In this document: piece by piece, positions 59,691 through 64,000 of the stretch
How the letters are laid out: the number at the start of each line of letters is the position of its first letter
Position numbering within the stretch: the first letter of the stretch is position 1
Assembly: GCF_003573695.1 (NCBI RefSeq)
Contig: NC_039359.1
Location: 95,229,275-95,293,274, forward strand
Origin: Papaver somniferum
Taxonomy: Eukaryota > Streptophyta > Magnoliopsida > Ranunculales > Papaveraceae
Reading direction: 5' to 3'
DNA: 64,000 bases
The notes under the pieces: model-generated
Seen by the model: only the letters and a program-made list of their open reading frames with translations
Told to the model about the DNA's origin: nothing
Database searches by the model: none
Program-made: the position numbers and the translations under genes

Positions 59691-59908
59691 GAATTGATAC
59701 CGAATAAGATGTCTTCTATTTTTCGACTTCTTTAAACAAGTTGCCTTTGATTGCATGCTTGGCGACACTTTAGCCGCCCCCATTATCTTTAGAGATATTT
59801 GATAGCAAAGACGCCCCCACATGAAGCAGGAAATAGATCTATTATATCCTTCCCTCACTTGCTAGATGGCTCTGGGATTATAATCAGGTATCTTTTCCGT
59901 TTCCATAT

Positions 59909-60610
59909 CTATTTCTGGGTCATCATGTACCCAAGAAACTTCCCAGACGTGAATCCGAAAAAACATTTCGCAGGATTTAGCTTCATTCCATATTGTCGAA
60001 GTCGATCGAAAGTTCTTTTCAAGTCCATAAGGTGAGATTCCTTCTTTTTGGATTTGACCACCATATCGTCGATGTAAATTTCCATGTTTTGCCCAATCAT
60101 ATCTTTGAACATTTCAACCACAATACGTTGATAAGTCGCCCCTGCGTTTTTCAAGCCAAAAGGCATGACAAGGTAACAATATATCCCTTTGTCTGTTATG
60201 AAATCCGTATGTTCTTGATCCTCCTTGAATAACAGAATTTGATTATATCCTGAAAAACCGTCCATAAATGACAGTCTTCCGAAACTCGAGGTGGCATCTA
60301 CTAAATCAACAATACAGGGCATTGGATAAGGATTTCTTGGGCATGCCTTATTCAATTTTGTAAAATCGATATATACCCTGATTTTCCCGTTTTTCTTTGG
60401 AACTGCTACAATATTTTCTAACCACTTTGGATATCTAACAGGTTTTATGATCCTGGCCTCTAGCATCCTGTCAATCTCCTCAGCTACCTTTTCCTTCCAT
60501 TCTGGAGGCATCTTTCGCAGATTTTGCCTTACTGGTTTATATCCTTCACTGATATTCAACCGATGGCACGCGATGTCAGGATCAATACCTGGCATGTCTC
60601 GAGGATCCAA
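59909..60610 (-). pseudogene. Reverse transcriptase domain of the gypsy element
   Basis: 233 codons open. RT motifs in order: EGYKPVRQNLRKMPPE, IIKPVRYPKWLENIVAVPKK, NGKIRVYIDFTKLNKACPRN, SFMDGFSGYNQI, MPFGLKNAGATYQR, YIDDMVVKSKK and LNPAKCFFGFTSGKFLGYM. The catalytic Asp pair (IDD) and the first Asp (MDG) are present. The frame is open but belongs to a truncated polyprotein, so it is not expected to function alone. Confidence 0.92.
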
Positions 60611-60795
60611 GCGAAGACATGTTTATTATTCTTCAATAGGGTAATCAAGCTTTCACTTTCGCCTAATGGTAATTCTGTTCCGATAAACGTTGTTTGCTCC
60701 TTTTGATCCCCAATTCACACTTCTGCCAACTCCTCAATAGTTGGCGGTCTTTAATTTCCTCTTCCCTGATAAGAGGTTGGGGAGCACTGTGATTG

Positions 60796-61413
60796 CTACA
60801 ATTTCTTTTTAACTTGGAGTATTTCCGAGCCCTTTAGTTCGGACTTTCTATACTCCTCCATTGCACTTTCGTGACATTTATGAGATGCCACCTGGTCGCT
60901 TCTGACTTTCATCACTCCTGCTGGAGTAATGAATTTCAAACACTGGTGGATAGTGGAAGTTACCGCCCCCGTTGCATGAATCCAATCGTGACCTAAGATA
61001 TCATTGTAGGGTGCACGACAATCTAGCAACGAGAAATATTGCATAACTGTCCTTCCTCCCACTATCGTAGGTAGAATTATTCTTCCCATTGCTATCATTG
61101 TTTCACCACTAAATCCGATGATAGGGTTATCATCTGCTTCGAATTGGATCTCATTCAAACTCATTGAAGAGTATGCTCCCGAGAATATGACGCTAATTGA
61201 ACTTCCAGTATCAGCTAGAACTCGACATACCTCGTACATTCTAGTGAGAGCTAAAATCACGATCGCATCATTATGTGGTTGATATACTCCAGCAAGGTCA
61301 GCGTTCAAAAAATATATCTCAGTCTTTCCCTCTTCCAAAGTCTTTGTGCCAATCAGATTGGAATATTCGACCTTGTTCGATATTCGCCAATCATTAATAT
61401 GATGCAACTTCAA
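60796..61413 (-). pseudogene. Aspartic protease region of the gypsy element
   Basis: 205 codons. The catalytic motif is LADTGSSISVIFSGAY; then LPTIVGGRTVMQYFSLLD, YNDILGHDWIHATGAVTSTI and HQCLKFITPAGV, the protease-to-RT linker of plant gypsy elements (usually LGR.WL...). The linker stops before the RT frame, about 190 bp away. Confidence 0.88.
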
Positions 61414-61434
61414 TCGTGTAGCATTTTCCTGAGC

Positions 61435-61556
61435 CTTTTGGACTTCTACTGCGAGCGTACGTCAAGTATCCGTGGATTCTTCTTTACGTATTGCTGCAGC
61501 TTTCCTTCTTTAATCATCTTTTGGACTTCTACTGCGAGCGTACGTCAAGTATCCGT
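61435..61556. repeat. 39-bp direct repeat inside gypsy gag-pol region
   Basis: CTTTTGGACTTCTACTGCGA and the next 19 bases occur at 61435 and again at 61518, 83 bp apart and identical. A recent local duplication that breaks the frame. Confidence 0.9.
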
Positions 61557-61815
61557 ATTTTGCAATGGTCTTGGTGATGAGCACAATATTTATTCTTATC
61601 TCTCTTATCCATTGTTTCCATCGATAATGGTTTTGGAATGGGTAGAGAGTCTTTGATCTTCTTAAAAAAGTTCACCAAGTCCAATATTCAGCTTGGGAAA
61701 CTTTGCTTTTTTTTTTCTTCTTGAGTCTTATGAGAATCTTCTTCGTTTCTCATTTTCTTATTATGACCTTCATGACTCTTGCTTTTGGTACTTCCATCGA
61801 ATTGCTGCTTCGGTT

Positions 61816-63373
61816 TCACGTGTCCCTTAGCTCCGGACCTTTTGTTGTCCGTGACAACTTTGCTTTCTTTTCCTTCTCATCTTTCGCGTTCGTATCACCC
61901 CTGTCATACAACTCCTTGAGGGTTTCGACTGGTTGAACTGCTAATGAGTTGTAAATTCCAAACTCATCATAATCCATTGCATTTTTATATGATTCTATTA
62001 TGAATCCCTCGTCCACCTTTCCAATTTCATTAACTTCCTGATGAAACCTCCTATTAAAATCAAAAAGACTCTCGCCTGGCTCTCGATGTAAGAGGAATAA
62101 ATGACTGCTTTATTTTTTTATTCCGAGGTTAATCTTGTATTGCTCTAAGAACGCAACTGACAGCATTCTGAAACTTCTAATTGAATTTGACTCTAATTGT
62201 GAGAACCAAGTTAGAACCTTACCCGTTAAGGTCATTGGAAAGGTTCTGCAGAATAGCTCGTCGTTGAAGCTCCACAAACTCATTGAGGCTTGAAATCATT
62301 GGATATGCTCCGCTGGATTTCCACTGCGTCCGTCAAAAAATTCTTTGAATTGAGGCAGATTGAAGTTCGAGGGTGGGCGGAAGCGCCTTATTTTTTCAAC
62401 AAATGGGGAGTCCACTGATTTCTTCATCGACAAGATTTGTTGCTCTTCATCTTTGGATTGCTTTTGGGATAACAGCTCACCAATCATTTCACTAAGCCTT
62501 CTTTTGCTTTCGGCTCTCTCCGAGTCTCCTTCAGTTTATCTGCGAATCGATTCGTTCCTAACATGATCCGTTCTTCTTCTAGAACGGTCTTTTTCACACC
62601 TAGACCTCTTCGAGTGATCATCATTGATATGATCATCCCTTTGTCTATGTCGTTTGTGACTTGGTCTTGTTCACCTATCATGCTCGACTGTGTAGTAATG
62701 AGAATCATCGGGCACATAACTGTCATAATAGCTGTCATTATGATGATCGCGACTTTGATAATGATTCCTGACATCCATGATTCTTCTTGCGTCGTTTCGA
62801 TTGAGCCGACGATCGTCAAGAACTTCGTCCCTTCTGTTTGGGCTCTCTTGATGGGTTCGACCTACCACTCCTGGAATGCGGGATAGTTGCTTCTTCAAGC
62901 TCCTTTCTTTTCTCCAAAGCGATTTTGAGTCGTTTGTTTTCCCTTTCCAATTCCTGAAAACGTTCTCGTAACGTCAAGTCGATATGAGTCACTTGATGAT
63001 TGTTAACTTGCACAGTGGGTTGTTAACTTGCATATTATGCAGGGTATTCCACACACCTATATTAGCAATGTCCTCTTGACGAAGATCCTGGATGCTTGGG
63101 TGTTGACCTTGAATCCCTCCTTGAAGATTGAAGCAATGTCCAAGGAGGTGACCTTCGCAACAAGATATTGTTTCCTCCAAGACTTGGAGTGAATCTCGCA
63201 GAAAGAGCAGCCGACGCTGTTGATGAAACAGATGTTTCTCTTCCGTCCCTTTCATCTTGGTTAGTTTGGACGACAGCGCTCCTTAGAGTTCGATTGTTGG
63301 CATGTTGACTTGAAGGATTTCCGGTAGGTGCATCAATATCCATATCAAGTCGATTTTCTCCTGAAGAATTCAT
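61816..63373 (-). pseudogene. Gag of the gypsy element, frameshifted
   Basis: N-terminus MNSSGENRLDMDIDAPTGNP at 63373. Pieces follow in changing frames: a coil FQELERENKRLKIALEKRKE (about 62880-62970), Arg/His/Asp-rich sequence, then KIRRFRPPSNFNLPQFKEFF and DGRSGNPAEHIQ (62296-62400), the conserved start of the gypsy capsid domain. The C-terminal pieces (61816-62016) are Lys/Glu-rich. At least four frame changes, so it is dead. Confidence 0.75.
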
Positions 63374-63399
63374 ATGTTACTCTTTGTTAACTTTGTTTT

Positions 63400-63600
63400 T
63401 AACAACTTTTTCAGAACTTTCAGCAACTTTTCCGGATCTTCTGCAACTCTGAAAACATTCAGAAACTTTCAAGAGCTTCCGCAACTTTCTAAAAACGTTC
63501 AGAAACTTTCCGGATCTTCCGCAACTTTCTAGAAACGTTCAGAAACTTTTTACAACTTTCTGAAAACGTTTAGAAACTTTCTGCAACTTTCTGTTCACAA
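63400..63600. repeat. Minisatellite in gypsy leader
   Basis: Four to six degenerate units of about 30-45 bp built from GCAACTTTCT, AAAACGTTCAGAAACTTTC and CGGATCTTC(T/C)GC, between the gag start and PBS. Confidence 0.85.
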
Positions 63601-63676
63601 TGATTTTGAAACCCTAGTTTTGAAAATCGTTTGGGAACAACTTCTTTCACATGGAGAACACGATCTTTACTCGTAG

Positions 63677-63694
63677 TCCCCTTAGTCGACGCCA
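63677..63694 (-). other. Primer-binding site of the gypsy element
   Basis: Minus strand TGGCGTCGACTAAGGGGA, five bases from the LTR edge. Similar in form to TGGCGCCG-type gypsy sites but with GTCGAC. Confidence 0.7.
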
Positions 63695-63699
63695 AAAGA

Positions 63700-64000
63700 T
63701 GTTGGTGCAAAATTAATTACCCCAACAGTCTTCGAGATATGTGTATGATGATCGAATCGCCGCCGTTGATTAGATTCTCCAAGAATTATTGATGGAAAGT
63801 AGAGGGGGTACCTGAAAAAGACACTTCGATGCTAAAATCAACAAGAATTATATGCAAGTAAGTTATGGATAAAAGGAATAAAAATTGTGTACCTTTTGAG
63901 TTGGATTTTAGCCGCTAATTATAGGCATAAAACCCTAATTTGGTTCCATATTAACCCTAGGTTTGTAGTTATCCAAAATAACTACAAAGATTTGTACTTA
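63700..64000 (-). repeat. Start of the gypsy 5' LTR (runs off the window)
   Basis: Begins TGTTGGTGCAAAATTAATTA on the plus strand, i.e. the LTR ends in ...CACCAACA on the element strand. Its far end is beyond the window. Confidence 0.75.

Larger units (their letters stand above)
57384..59745. repeat. Unclassified LTR-like sequence, right part, with three tandem arrays
   Basis: Non-coding continuation of 48051-48852. It holds three separate tandem arrays, listed individually, and GGTCCCGCG/GGGACCGG-rich stretches near 58010-58770. Long size, arrays and position beside a gypsy interior suggest a long LTR of a gypsy-type element, but I could not fix either terminus. Confidence 0.45.
59760..63699 (-). 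mobile_element. Ty3/gypsy element interior (gag-PR-RT), 3' truncated
   Basis: Minus-strand order from the right: PBS, leader, gag, protease, reverse transcriptase. RNase H and integrase are absent: after FLGYMMTQK the sequence decays within about 150 bp and runs into tandem-repeat DNA. Stops and frameshifts in gag show it is defective. The RT motif YIDDMVVKSK and the spacing from protease fit the Tat/Athila side of Ty3/gypsy. Confidence 0.9.

Noticed and set aside
59755..59785. TGGCGACACTTTAGCC as a plus-strand PBS for the tandem-repeat-rich LTR
   Set aside because: No clear CA end at a fixed distance and no matching LTR start; kept out of the feature list.

Overview
The window is plant nuclear DNA. 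Genes have introns with GT-AG borders, it is AT-rich, and most of it is nested retrotransposons. A decayed tyrosine/DOPA decarboxylase copy and the gene content suggest a basal eudicot, possibly a poppy relative (Papaveraceae). That placement is inference, not proof.

Layout. 1-1485: the protease end and one LTR of a minus-strand Ty3/gypsy element, abutting a broken tyrosine decarboxylase (TYDC) copy (about 1486-2020). 2233-5402: a ten-exon indole-3-glycerol-phosphate synthase gene (plastid tryptophan synthesis), intact except that the expected start codon reads ACG. 6043-8319 (minus): a complete 758-codon CstF77 mRNA 3'-end-processing factor with no introns, probably an expressed-length retrocopy. 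8721-8939: a short F-box-only ORF. 9407-12054 (minus): a four-exon p24 beta cargo receptor of the early secretory pathway, with a 1.1 kb intron in its 5' UTR. These genes make a small gene island of about 13 kb.

From 13.8 kb onward the window is transposon-dominated. 13831-16057 is a TIR element with two convergent gene remnants and an intronic array of TGCCGGTA/TACCGGCA words. 16140-16400 is a FAR1-like fragment. 16927-18921 is a solo LTR with a perfect 5-bp target duplication. 19545-26984 is a LINE ORF1 split by a complete 6.58 kb non-autonomous LTR element (19908-26487, minus), which has twin 1488-bp LTRs, PBS, PPT, its own acidic ORF, a GC-rich leader and no pol. 26985-29557, 36351-44907 and 48853-57383 are members of one non-autonomous Copia-type family (initiator-Met PBS, gag but no pol, 2.4 kb LTRs). 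Solo LTRs of related families lie on the minus strand. 35061-35660 is a second copy of the 5' region of the p24 gene, carrying a 125-bp MITE. 57384-59745 is tandem-repeat-rich LTR-like sequence. 59760-64000 is a minus-strand Ty3/gypsy element with gag, protease, RT, PBS and the start of its LTR.

How the parts relate. The three housekeeping-type genes are functionally unrelated (tryptophan synthesis, mRNA 3' processing, ER-Golgi traffic). Everything else is best read as insertion history. Several insertions can be ordered, because one element interrupts another and the target-site copies still flank it. I saw no CRISPR, rRNA or tRNA genes and no host multi-gene system. The items most worth a second look are the ACG start, the intronless CstF77, the pol-less LTR element with its own ORF and leader, the small coiled-coil ORFs in the Copia family, and the TGCCGGTA array.
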